DNA of 64,000 nt. It comes from Scenedesmus sp. ARA3. Taxonomy: Eukaryota; Chlorophyta; Chlorophyceae; Sphaeropleales; Scenedesmaceae. The DNA lies in NCBI GenBank assembly GCA_004335835.1, contig RWJK01001098.1:3558-67557 (forward strand), read 5' to 3'. Positions 47,207 through 56,546 of the stretch are shown piece after piece. Position numbers and translations under genes: made by a program. How positions within the stretch are numbered: the stretch's first letter is position 1; the number at the start of each line of letters is the position of its first letter. The notes beneath the pieces are model-generated. The model ran no database searches. It had not been told where the DNA came from and saw only the letters and a program-made list of their open reading frames with translations.

Positions 47207-48801
47207 GACAGAGCAAGGTTGGTTACAAGAGCATGGCAACAGTGGCATTTGCGCTGAAGGTCAACAGCCTCGGGCGTGAAGACCTGGCTGTTCTCAGCAT
47301 AGGCTTCGCTGTCCAGCCAGCTGTGCTTCCAGTTGCGGTGCTTCCAGTAATTGGCCAGTGTATGCATCACCGTTGGCGGTAGCGGCGGCAGCAGCAGAGA
47401 AAGAGCAAGGACGAAGCTTGGTTGCTTGATGTTGGGTACAGGGGCATGAAACCAATGAGGCCTGGCTATTGTCCATGACAGGCGGCAGCAGCTCATTGCC
47501 CAGCCTGCTGTGCTTCCTGCTGCACTTGTTTGCATGCATGTGTGGCTTAACGTGAAGGTGGACGCGCTTGCAGGAACATTGATCGGCAACAGCAGCAGCA
47601 GCAGAGCAAGGGGAGGAGGAGCGATTGAATTCAACAGTGACAAGGGTGTTGATGGCTGGCTGGCTGGCGGGCGCGCAGTCCATGGTGCAGCAGCAGTTGA
47701 CAAGACGCCTGCAGGGTTGCTTGCAGGAAGGATGTTTCAGCTGCGGTCTGCTCTGTAACAAAAAAATCCAGATTTCCGCAAGCTAAACACGGGTTCCTGC
47801 AAGCTGCTGGATGCCGGCCAGCCAGCTGCATCATGCACTGCTGCCACCCCTGCGCTGGTGAGGCTGCCTTTTCCCTGCTGCTGCTGCTGCTTCCATAGCG
47901 GCACCAGCTATGTTGCCTTCCTGCACAAAGAAGTCCGCTTGCAGCCACAGCTGGCATACACAGGTGGCTGCTGCTCCTGCTTCGCTGCGTGATCTTCCGC
48001 TTGCGCTGCCTAGCCTGCTGCTGCTGCTGCTGCACTTTCTGCCCTGCTGCTGCTGCTGCTGCTGCCGCACCTGTCATCAGGGCGCTGTGCAATGTAGTCC
48101 ACAAGGTAAATGGATGGCTTGCGCAGCGCATGCCAGGCCAGCGCGGCTGCCAGAGCGAGAGCACACACAGCAACTAAAGTGAACTGCAGCAGCAGCAGCA
48201 GCAGCAGCAGTAGCAACAGCAGCAGCAAGGTGGTGAGCGCAGCTAAGCGTGATGCTGGCGGCCTGGTGGTCGTTTGACAAGATATTGAATGCGATGTGTG
48301 ATGTGCTGCTGCTGTGGTGCCATGTGAACAGTAGCGCAGCTGCTGGTATTGTATGCTTGGAACATACTGTTTGGCTGGATCTTGAAGCCTTGTCTTAGCA
48401 TTTACTCACCAGGTCGAATGTCAAGGTCGTCTCCCGCGCCAGCACCAGCAGCTGCTGAAGCTCGCCAGTGGCCCACATGCTCTGCAGCTTAAACTGCGCG
48501 CAACAGGAAAAAGAGTGCGTGATTTCATGTCAGTCCTGCAGCTGCCTGGTTACAGGCTGTACTGTCAAGCCGGGAGAGTGAGGGCACTTACCGCCAGGGC
48601 TGCACCAGCAGGCAGGCCGATTCCCGGCACTGCATGCTTGAAGGCAAACTCCAGCACCTTCTTGAAGCGCGCCAGTGCAGGCGAGTCTGCATCCAGTGCG
48701 CAAAAGGCTCAGAATCAACTGCACCGTGCAAGGAAACGCAGCCGTCGCCAGCAGCCGCGCAGCTCACCAGGCATCCTGCCTGGAGAATCCAAAACTGCCA
48801 T
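43365..48801 (-). CDS. KCS: 3-ketoacyl-CoA synthase (FAE1/KCS type)
   Basis: Condenses malonyl-CoA with a long-chain acyl-CoA, first step of very-long-chain fatty acid elongation at the endoplasmic reticulum. Exons: 48801-48768, 48686-48592, 48493-48410, 48183-48071, 47136-46927, 46445-46089, 45873-45734, 45171-45004, 44371-44257, 43882-43738, 43550-43365; in phase, 548 residues, a little over the plant norm (~500). The triad is complete and correctly spaced: C232 in [13 protein letters not shown]399 in ICIHTGGRG, N432 in RYGNVSSSS. Other hallmarks are [14 protein letters not shown] after a membrane span, [16 protein letters not shown], and [12 protein letters not shown]. The N-terminal ~75 residues and the Ala-rich C-terminal ~60 are not conserved parts of the family. 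The first small exon ([11 protein letters not shown]) is supported by phase only. Divergent with the LON-domain gene, 623 bp apart. Confidence 0.93.
44110..44480 (-). repeat. KCS exon 9 end and start echoes
   Basis: About 44165-44110 copies the exon 9 end ([15 protein letters not shown], then GTGCCC). About 44478-44440 copies its acceptor and start (GRGVIDAxQxELGLS-like, one base frameshifted). Confidence 0.87.
44626..44940 (-). repeat. three KCS exon 8 end echoes
   Basis: Copies at about 44697-44626, 44805-44752 and 44935-44878 encode [18 protein letters not shown] and retain the active-site His codon and a GTGAGA/GTGCGA donor. Period about 110-130 bp, all downstream of true exon 8. Confidence 0.93.
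45230..45297 (-). repeat. KCS exon 8 start echo
   Basis: Copy of the acceptor and exon start ([19 protein letters not shown]), nearly identical, upstream of true exon 8. Confidence 0.93.
45444..45700 (-). repeat. three KCS exon 7 end echoes
   Basis: Copies at about 45698-45661, 45572-45540 and 45480-45444 encode [11 protein letters not shown], each followed by GTGC and a short A/C-rich or CAG spacer. Confidence 0.92.
46505..46868 (-). repeat. KCS exon 5 end and exon 6 start echoes
   Basis: 46865-46793 copies the exon 5 end (EKAKLExxLVVVKAC, GTGAGT). 46570-46525 copies the exon 6 start (SDLLxKTG-like) in diverged form. Confidence 0.82.
47162..47205. repeat. (CAG)n tract in KCS intron 4
   Basis: About 14 CAG triplets (sense CTG) ~25 bases upstream of the exon 5 acceptor and just after an exon 5 echo. 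Confidence 0.95.
47236..47525 (-). repeat. KCS exon 5 start echoes
   Basis: 47341-47236 copies the first ~100 bases of exon 5 ([20 protein letters not shown], then EAVDLQRK). A shorter diverged copy ([12 protein letters not shown]) lies at about 47525-47485. Confidence 0.88.
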
Positions 48802-49424
48802 TTTGCTAAGAGCTTAGTCTGCTGTGCTGGCAGGTGGCCCCTAACAGCAGTGGTGATTGAACGTGATGGCTGTACAGTGCCAACCGAATCTCTGCCTAGA
48901 CCTTTACGCCGTTTGCTGCTGTAATCAGTGCAACTAGAGAACTGCTGGTCGCAAGTCAGCTTCTCGCTCGCTGTCCTGCTCCGTCACTAGGGGCGACCCC
49001 TGTGGTACGCTTGTGGTATATTTTGTGGGCAACAGTCAGCCTTCAAATTAACATCAAAGTTAAGTTGATGGGTTGGAAGTGTGTTTACTGCTGGCAATTT
49101 GCAAAAAGCAACAGAAGTCGTTGCAGTTGTCTTGTCCCTGCTGTGCCTCGGTGGGTTTGTGGGGAGAACGACATGCGGCGGCACATCCGCCTGCAGAAAA
49201 AGCTTCCGCAAGTGCTGCTGGTGGATCGTGTATTATAGACCATCAAGTAGAGCAGTCTGGTCACAGAATTGCTACGCTACCACCTTCATCACAGTCATGC
49301 ATGCTAGCATTTCGCTTTAGAGTCGCTCAGAATCGGCTCATCAAGTTAACGTCTGTAGCAGCGGCATCCATTGGCTTACCTGCCCCTGACATGTTGAGTG
49401 CCTGACCACTGCCTCGCACTCACC
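48802..49424. promoter_or_regulatory. divergent promoter region between KCS and LON-domain genes
   Basis: 623 bp between start codons of two divergent genes. No TATA box or known element could be assigned with confidence. Confidence 0.45.
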
Positions 49425-52400
49425 ATGCTGAACACAAGGGCTCTCCAGCAGCCGCGGTTAGCGCATTCTCAAAGACTTGACACGATCCTTCGTCACGCAC
49501 TGCGTGTGGCTCCTAGCAGCGCCCGATGCAGCTCGACCACTCAAAGGCAGCGACAGGCAGGGCACAGCCTGGTGTGCCAAGCAGCAGCAGGAGCTGGGCC
49601 TGATCCTGCAGGCACCAAGAAGCAGCTGCCCATATTTCCGCTCAATGTTGTGGCGCTGCCTACGGCAGTGGTGCCCCTCATGATCTTTGAGGCCAGGTGC
49701 GTCCTGTGATGTAGTAGTCGAGCTGGTGCAGCACAGCAGCACCTGTTGTGGTTGAACTGGATGCTGTGCTGCTGCACAGCTACACAGCTTCAAACGCGGC
49801 ATGGCATCTACAGTGCAGTGCAAGAGATACGAAATAGCAAAACCATAGATGATGAACATGACACACTGCACTGGTGTCGTCTTGTGTGGACATGCACCTG
49901 CACATTCAGCACAGGACACCCCGGGCTCCTTGTCCATGCAGCTGCCCTCATGCTCTAAATTTTAGTAGTAAGTAGGCTACGCGTTTTGCGTGGCCTAGTA
50001 ACTACTTTCTTGCCCCTAGCATGTGCAGTGCTACAGCGAACTGGAATCACAACCGCCCGTTCCCTCTACATCTGTGCTGCTGTATGTGTGGAAGACACCT
50101 TCATTGTCCGTCGCTGCCACGGCTTCCTGTACCGCAGCACTCACTACACTGCATTGCATTGCATTGCTTGTCGAGCTTGTCGCAACTGCAATGTCGCCTG
50201 GTGTTCTGGCCTCCTTTCTGCTGCAACACAGTACAGAGCAGCGTCATCAACTTTGCAGCACTGCTTCCATGTGTCGTGCGCCTGGCTGATTGATGCACCA
50301 CGCATGCGCTGCTGCGCCCCCAACACTGCCTGGCCTGGGCTGTGCTGCTGCCACACGGCTGCGTGGCTTGTATGTAAGGCAAGCATCAATACTATCCAAA
50401 ACCGTTGGAGTAAAATCAACACCAATATATCATCAAACTCCACCACATGCTGCTGCCTGAATTGTTGTTAAACAATGATAATAACAGAATGATGAAATGA
50501 CGATCCCGCAGGTACCGCGTGCTGTTCAACACGCTGCTGGCGGGAGCAGAGAAGGTTGAGGAGGGCTTGGTTCAGGAGGACTCGCCGTTTGCAGGTGAGC
50601 CGGCAGCAGCAGCAGCAGCAGCAGTGTGGCGGCTTTCCATGCAGAGTTGTGCAGTGGAGTGAGGTGTGAGCACGGCAGCACTGACAGCTGGCAGGATGGC
50701 GGGGCAGCAGCAGCAGCCGCAGCAGCAGCGAGCACCACACGGCAGTTGCAGAACGACAGCGCCAGCAGCCATGTGTTCACATTCTCGGCGTATAAAAGCC
50801 GGTTGCACTGCGCTGCCGCTGTGCCTGCCATGTGCTGCGTGCACATGCGGAGGCTTGTGGACTCACGCAACAGCACTGGCCATGCTCTTGCCATCATCAT
50901 TCCAGCAGCTTGCATGCAGCTTGCACCTTGATGCCTACTTGCCTCGCGCGGTGCCATCCTGCTGTGGAACGCCTGGCTGAGCTGTCTCTGAGACACACAG
51001 TCAAAAAACCTCATCCTCTTGTTGCTCCCTGTCGTGTAACACGTTATTTGTATGTTACTTGCAGGCTGTTGGGGCTTTGGCGTGTGCTTTGTGGACGACA
51101 GCAACTGCATGTCAGCTATCGGCAGTGCACTTGGGATCCACAATTCCTGATCCTGTTGTTATCCTGTGTAACACCCTGTTGTATTGTATGTTACGTGCAG
51201 GCTCCCGGCGCTTCGGCATGTGCTTTGCCGATGATGTCGGCCGCATTTCGGGCATCGGCACTACACTCGAGATCCAAGACTTCCTGATCGAGTCCAGCGG
51301 GCGCATGTATGTTACTAACAAAGGCATCGAGCGCTTCAAAGTGACAAAGGTGGTCAAGCAGCAGCCGGTGCTGGTGTGTGAGGTGGAGGTGCTGCCGGAA
51401 GATGACGACCAGAGCGATGAGGTAAGCCGCAGGGTTTAGCCAACTTGGAGCTAGGGGTGGGGTTTGAAAGGCTGGGGTGGAGAGCAGGGCTTAGTGCGAT
51501 TTAGTGCTGGTGTGCGAGGTGGAGGTGCTGCCAGAAGATGATGATCAGAGCGACGAGGTAAGCCGCAGGGTTTAGCTAACTGGGAGCTAGGGTTGGGGTT
51601 TAGAGGCAGGAGTCGAGAAAAAGGGTTTAGCACAGCTGGTGTGTGAGGTGGAGGTGCTGCCTGAAGATGACGACCAGAGCGATGAGGTAAGTTGCAGGGT
51701 TGAGCTAACTGGGAGCTAGGGTTAGGCAGGGGTGGAGAGCACGGCTTAGTGCGGTTTAGTGCTGGTGTGCAAGGTGGAGGTGCTGCTAGAAGGTTATTAT
51801 CAGAGGGACGAGATAAGCCGCAGGGATTAGAACGCAGCTAGGGTTGCGGTTTAGAGGCAGGAGTAGAGAAAAATGGTTTAGCACAGCTGTTGTGTCAGGT
51901 GGAGTTGCTGCCTGAGGATGACGAACGTAGCGATGAGGGTAAGCCGCAAGCAGCAGACCTGTTGCGCACCGTGCTGCGCCTGCACCTCAAGCGCCGCACC
52001 AATCTGTACTCACTATTCTGCCCACCTGCCGACTCCTGCCTGCCTGCTTCACCTGCTTTCACCTACTTTTTCTTCGTGACAGGCCAAGGCGCTGGCAGCG
52101 CAGGTAGCAGACCTGTTCCGCAACGTGCTGCGCCTGCACCTTAAGATTGCCCGAGCCAAGCTGCGCCCGGGCGCCAGCCGAGGCTCCTCAGCGGCTGCTG
52201 AGCCACTCAACTCGGAGGCTGAGGACGAGGTTATTGAGGCGATGGAGCTCACCGAGTCGAGTCCGAGCCAGCTGTCGTACTGGATCGCGCACGCGTTCTC
52301 GGTGAGTTTGCATGCAGCTGCAGGCTGCTCGCTGGGTCTCACAGGATGCTTTGAATTAGATGTGTCGTAGGAGGTGAAGCTGTGTGTTGGGCAAAGCTGG

Positions 52401-52775
52401 TGCAGTGCTTCACAGATGAATTTAAAAGACCATGGAGCGGCTGCTGTACTTGGTTTCTGTATGTACAAAGCCATGACAACCATCGACAAATACTCCTCCC
52501 GCCCCTGCTGTGTGTTTCCCTCTGTGTTTCTTTCATTTCTGCCCCAGCAGGACAGCCGGCTCACGCAGCAGACCCTGCTGGAGGTCAATAAGACCATGGA
52601 GCGGCTGCAGGAAGAGAAGGCGCTGCTGGAAGGCACACTCAAATACTACTCTGCAGCAACAGCACTGGAGGGCGTGTTTGGCGGAGGCAGCGGATCAAGC
52701 TCTGCGTCATCGACCGAAGGAGCAAAGGGAGCATCCTCATCCGAGGTGCAGCCGCCGCCCGGCGGGCCCGACTAA
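49425..52775 (+). CDS. LON substrate-binding-domain protein, probably plastid
   Basis: Exons: 49425-49696, 50512-50594, 51201-51421, 52083-52301, 52551-52775; in phase, 339 residues. Residues 1-60 are a transit-type leader (many Arg, Ser, Ala, no acids until late). The LON N-terminal domain spans ~65-270: LPIFPLNVVALPTAVVPLMI, FEARYRVLF, RRFGMCFADDVGRISGIGTT, NKGIERFKV. There is no AAA+ or protease domain, so this is the stand-alone form found in plant plastids (one- or two-domain LON-like proteins); its biochemical role is unclear. A predicted coiled coil (LTQQTLLEVNKTMERLQEEK) precedes a Gly/Ser tail ending VQPPPGGPD. Exon 5 could start three bases earlier (CAG CAG acceptor), adding one Gln. 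Echoes of exon 3, exon 4 and the C-terminus surround it. Confidence 0.9.
51064..51110 (+). repeat. LON-gene exon 3 start echo
   Basis: Copy of the acceptor and exon 3 start (CWGFGVCFVDDS against SRRFGMCFADDV). The preceding ~20 bases of intron (TGTTACTTGCAG) are copied too. Confidence 0.85.
51504..51998 (+). repeat. four exon 3 end echoes plus an exon 4 start echo (LON gene)
   Basis: Copies of LVCEVEVLPEDDDQSDE with GTAAG donor at about 51504-51560, 51638-51686, 51761-51811 (donor lost) and 51890-51940, in a ~125-bp tandem period that includes the intron start. The last copy is joined after about 13 bases to a copy of exon 4 (ADLLRTVLRLHLK) at 51951-51998. Confidence 0.93.
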
Positions 52776-52822
52776 GGGGTTAAGAAGTGTGGTGATTGCG
52801 AGGGTTTAGGCCTTTGCGCTGG

Positions 52823-53245
52823 ACGGCGTGTTTGGCGGAGGCAGCGGAGGCAGTTGCTCTTGCACTGAAGGAGCCAAGGGCGCATCCTCATCCGAGGTGC
52901 AGCCGCCGCCCGGCGGGCCCGACTAAGGGTTTAAGAAGTGGTAGTGATTGCGAGGGTTTAGGCCCTGGCGTTGGAGGGTGTTTGGCGGAGACAGCGGAGG
53001 CAGTTCCTCTTCATCCTCCACTGAAGGAGCCAAGGGAGCCTCCTCATCCGAGGTGCAGCCACCGCCCGGCGGGCCCAACTAAAGGTTTAAGTAGTGGTAG
53101 TGATCGCAGGGTTTAGGCCCTGGCGCCGGAGGGCGTGTTTGGCGGAGGCAGCGGAGGCAGTTCCTCTTCCTCCTCCTCCACTGAAGGAGCAAAGGGCGCC
53201 TCATCATCCAAGGTGCAGCCGCCGCTCAACGGGCCGGGCTGAGGG
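52823..53245 (+). repeat. three LON C-terminus echoes beyond the stop codon
   Basis: Copies of the last ~110 coding bases, ending in VQPPPGGPD plus TAA (third copy diverged to a TGA), at about 52823-52925, 52968-53083 and 53123-53242. Each is followed by a copy of the post-stop sequence, giving a ~145-bp tandem period. Confidence 0.93.
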
Positions 53246-55530
53246 GTTTAGTTGGTGATGGAACCGTGGAGGTTTATAAACCCTCACAGTTAATCAAGCC
53301 CTGGCGATGGAGGGCGTGTTAAGTGTCAGCAGGTGTTGCTTAGTTTTGCGAAGGGGCGAACCGGGGCGTGCTTGGGTATGCATGTGTGCTGGCTGCTGCT
53401 GCTTGAACTGGCAGGCCACTTTGTCCTGACCGCCACGTTTCCAAGTCGCCACAGGCTGTGCTAGTTGGTGGCTGGCCACTGCTGTTGCCCACCAAATGCT
53501 GCACCCACTGCAGCTTCACTGCACTGCAGCAGCGCCTTTGTTCTGGGCTGGCATTGAAGCGTCTGCAATCACAGCCAGTCGTTGCAGCTAGTTTTGAGTC
53601 GATCCACTCATGGAGTTCAGGGCGCACTGGATGCATTGGCGAAAGACAGTAGAGTGTCTTGGCGCGGCTGTGGGCGGTCGTGCTGGATGTGCTTTGCAGC
53701 CCTGCGTGCTTCTGGCTGTCCTGTAGTACTCAGCAGTTGACAGTGACTGCATGATGCACTAAGCTTGTGACAACTGTCGCAGCAGTGGTACAGGTGGCAC
53801 TTAATTGCTCATGGCACGATATTCAAAGTGCAACGATGGTTGCTCTGAGGCTCTGCGCAGCATGTGCACATGTACAGATGTGCGGTGCTTGGCAACTGTC
53901 GGATGTCTGTGCACACTGTGGTATGTGGCACATCACGCCTTGATGGCATCATGCCATGGCCTGTATAGAGCCATAGCTATGCCTACTGCAGTTACTCGGG
54001 CAGCTACCGCTATAACAGTACTGCCATGTGCGGCTCTCACCGGCGTGCTGCAAGCTGCCACCAGCGGCAGACAGCGGGCTTTCAACAAGTTGTTGTAACA
54101 TCTTGTTTGAGGTTTGTTTGTTTTGCGCCGCCGTTCAACGGCGGTCAGTGACCAGGCTTAGCCAGTATTATGAGTTTTAGCCAGCATGCCTGCGCAGGCT
54201 GGGTAGCCGCTACCAGACACTAGTAGTCATCATCATCATCACCAGACACTAGTAGTGTCTTGTCTGTCATATGTGTTGTCTGTACTACAGGCACTGCCTG
54301 TTGGTGTCAGCTGAACTGGTAACCGTACCAATAGCCCACATCACCATTGCTTCAAAGTTTTCGAATAGTTACACATTTGCGTCCTTACATAACATGTACA
54401 AGGTACGTCACGACATGAGCAGTTACTGAATGCTTGGTTCGTTGCACATAGATGAGAGTGTAATACACATGCACATGCTGATGTGATACGACACAGCTGA
54501 TGCCAGCCACTGCTGCTGTACCACTGGTTGAACGGTTTTGAACTGCACAACCTGGCAAGTGGCTAGCCAGCTGCAAGCTGTGCGTCATTGCCAAAGCATT
54601 GTCGCCAACAAATCATGCCATCAAGATCTTGATCAAGAGGCCAAGCAGCAGCTACTCAAAGGCCAGTGCATCCAATGACCCCACTGCATGCACTGCAGGC
54701 ACGTGTGAACAGCAACCGAACACACATGCTGAGGTGAGTGACACTCGCTTCATCATGACTCGTGGCAACAGTGATTCAATCCCACAAGAACGCCACCAAT
54801 GAGGGTGCAGGTGTTCACACGGGGCCCAACTTGACACGAACAGAAGACCTCTTGCTAACCAAGTCCAGTGCTCCAACTAAGACAAAACAAAAAGGTGTGA
54901 CGCTTGCAGGACATCAACAGTCCCTGCTGCAGGCGCCCATTCAGCAGCAGCGGTCCACCACCTAGGCGGCACCACCCGCTAGCAGAGCTAGCGAAGGAGG
55001 CTGCCTCACTCGACCTTGCCCACTGCCCCACACGACTTGGGCCGTACACATGCCCACCAAGCAAGCAAGCACAGCGCAACGAGCATCCTAGTACGTTCTC
55101 AGCAGTAACAGCGCCCTCACAGCCCATCCTGCCTGCAGCAGCTGGTGCTATGAATGCCGAATTTTCCACTAGATCACAGCAGGCGCTGCATGCGCGCAGC
55201 ACAAGCAGTGACTAAGCATACGCACTGCGGGCAGCCAGGCATGTTGCTGCGCTTGTCAAGGGGTATCATACCAACCGCAGAAGCAGCAGCTGCTGCTTCC
55301 AGGATGTATGAGCAAGAGTTGCTGGTAACCCCGCCTCGCTGCTAAACCTGACCCACGAAAGCTGCTGCACAACCCAGCATCTGCACGCCCACATTGGCCC
55401 TTCAGCAGCAGCTGCAGCACTATCCATGTGCCTGCGCTGCTGCAGGCCAGTTGCTGCAGCTCCCACCGCTGCTAGCAGCAGCAGTAAAAGCAGCAACTTG
55501 CAGGTGCTCTCCTCATGCGGCAACTGCACC
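53246..55530. other. intergenic stretch without a supported gene
   Basis: Begins with one more weak trace of the LON tail near 53300 (GATGGAGGGCGTGTT). A short direct repeat ACCAGACACTAGTAGT occurs at about 54211 and 54240. No exon could be supported. Confidence 0.45.
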
Positions 55531-56295
55531 TTATGCCTCCTTCTTGGGACGTCCAGGGCCCCTGCGTGGGGTGGTGGCAAGCGGAGAGATAGGGGTGCCT
55601 GCAGGCCCTGGGGACTTGGTGGCACGCCTGCTGCCTGGAGCAGGTGACTTGGCTGTCGTCCTCCTCCCCCTGGCGGGTGAAGTGGGCCGCTCAGCTGTCC
55701 TGGGAGTCCGCAGAACAGTCAGTGGCGTTGAAGCTCCTGCCTCTGCCGTCCGCGTGGCGCGGGGCGTCTGCAATGGGCAACAGGTGCGTTGGCGATGGGT
55801 TTGAAAAGCAGTACAAACGAGGAAGCCACTGGCGCAGGCGGGACACGCATACTAGCATTTAGAAATATAAATAAAGCGTCATGCGGCCTTGTGCGGACCA
55901 CCGCAAGCGGTTGACCAGCCTGCTCAACAACAGGCCGTGCCCGGCGTGGCACTGTCAGCTGCACGCTCGCATCGCAGCCAGCTGCTCACCCTTGTAGCTG
56001 CAGGGGACTTTGCAGCCTCCTCGGTGGGCAACACGGGCTTGTGCTGCCTGGTGCTGCGCCTCACTGTCCTGCCCCCCTCCTCCACGAGCACTGTGCCTCC
56101 AGCTTCCTCCCCTTCTGACTTAGCATTCTTCTTGTTCTTTCCTGCGTTCTCCCTGTTCAAGTACAGGACTGCGATGAAAGCTACCAGCGCTACCAGAATC
56201 ACCAGGCCAGCAACAAGCAGGTCGTCAGATGTTGGTGGCAGCTCCATTGTTGCGTTTCCTCCATACATCAAATGAGTTGCATCGTGGCGACACAT
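55531..56295 (-). CDS. small single-span membrane protein with AT-hook-like basic tail
   Basis: Exons: 56295-55990 and 55767-55531; in phase, 180 residues. Near the N-terminus is one hydrophobic span, about residues 26-46 (LLVAGLVILVALVAFIAVLY), then a charged region (NRENAGKNKKNAKSEGEE). The C-terminal half is Thr/Ser/Pro/Arg-rich with SPAR, TPRR and KSPGP elements and ends RRGPGRPKKEA, matching the GRP core of an AT-hook. No family was recognised. A membrane span plus a nucleic-acid-binding-type tail could fit an inner nuclear envelope or thylakoid nucleoid-anchoring protein; this is inference. Upstream MCRHDATHLM is the first in-frame ATG; the internal Met at 17 is an alternative start. 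Confidence 0.72.
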
Positions 56296-56546
56296 GGCGA
56301 CGTCGTGCTGAGCACGTTGATAATCGTCTGAAATTGTGCAGAGCGTAACACATGTTATTCTTGCTAGTGACTTGCCACTGTTCTTTATCTTCTTCTACCG
56401 CAGTTCACTTGTTCCGGCGTCAGTCTGGCAGGTTTGTGACTTTGCTTTGTCTTGTGACTGTGATCAGCTGCTCTGTGCCGCATATACTGGTCTTACTGGC
56501 ACATCTCTCTCTGCAGAACACACCCCCAGCGGCAGTGCTGAACAAC

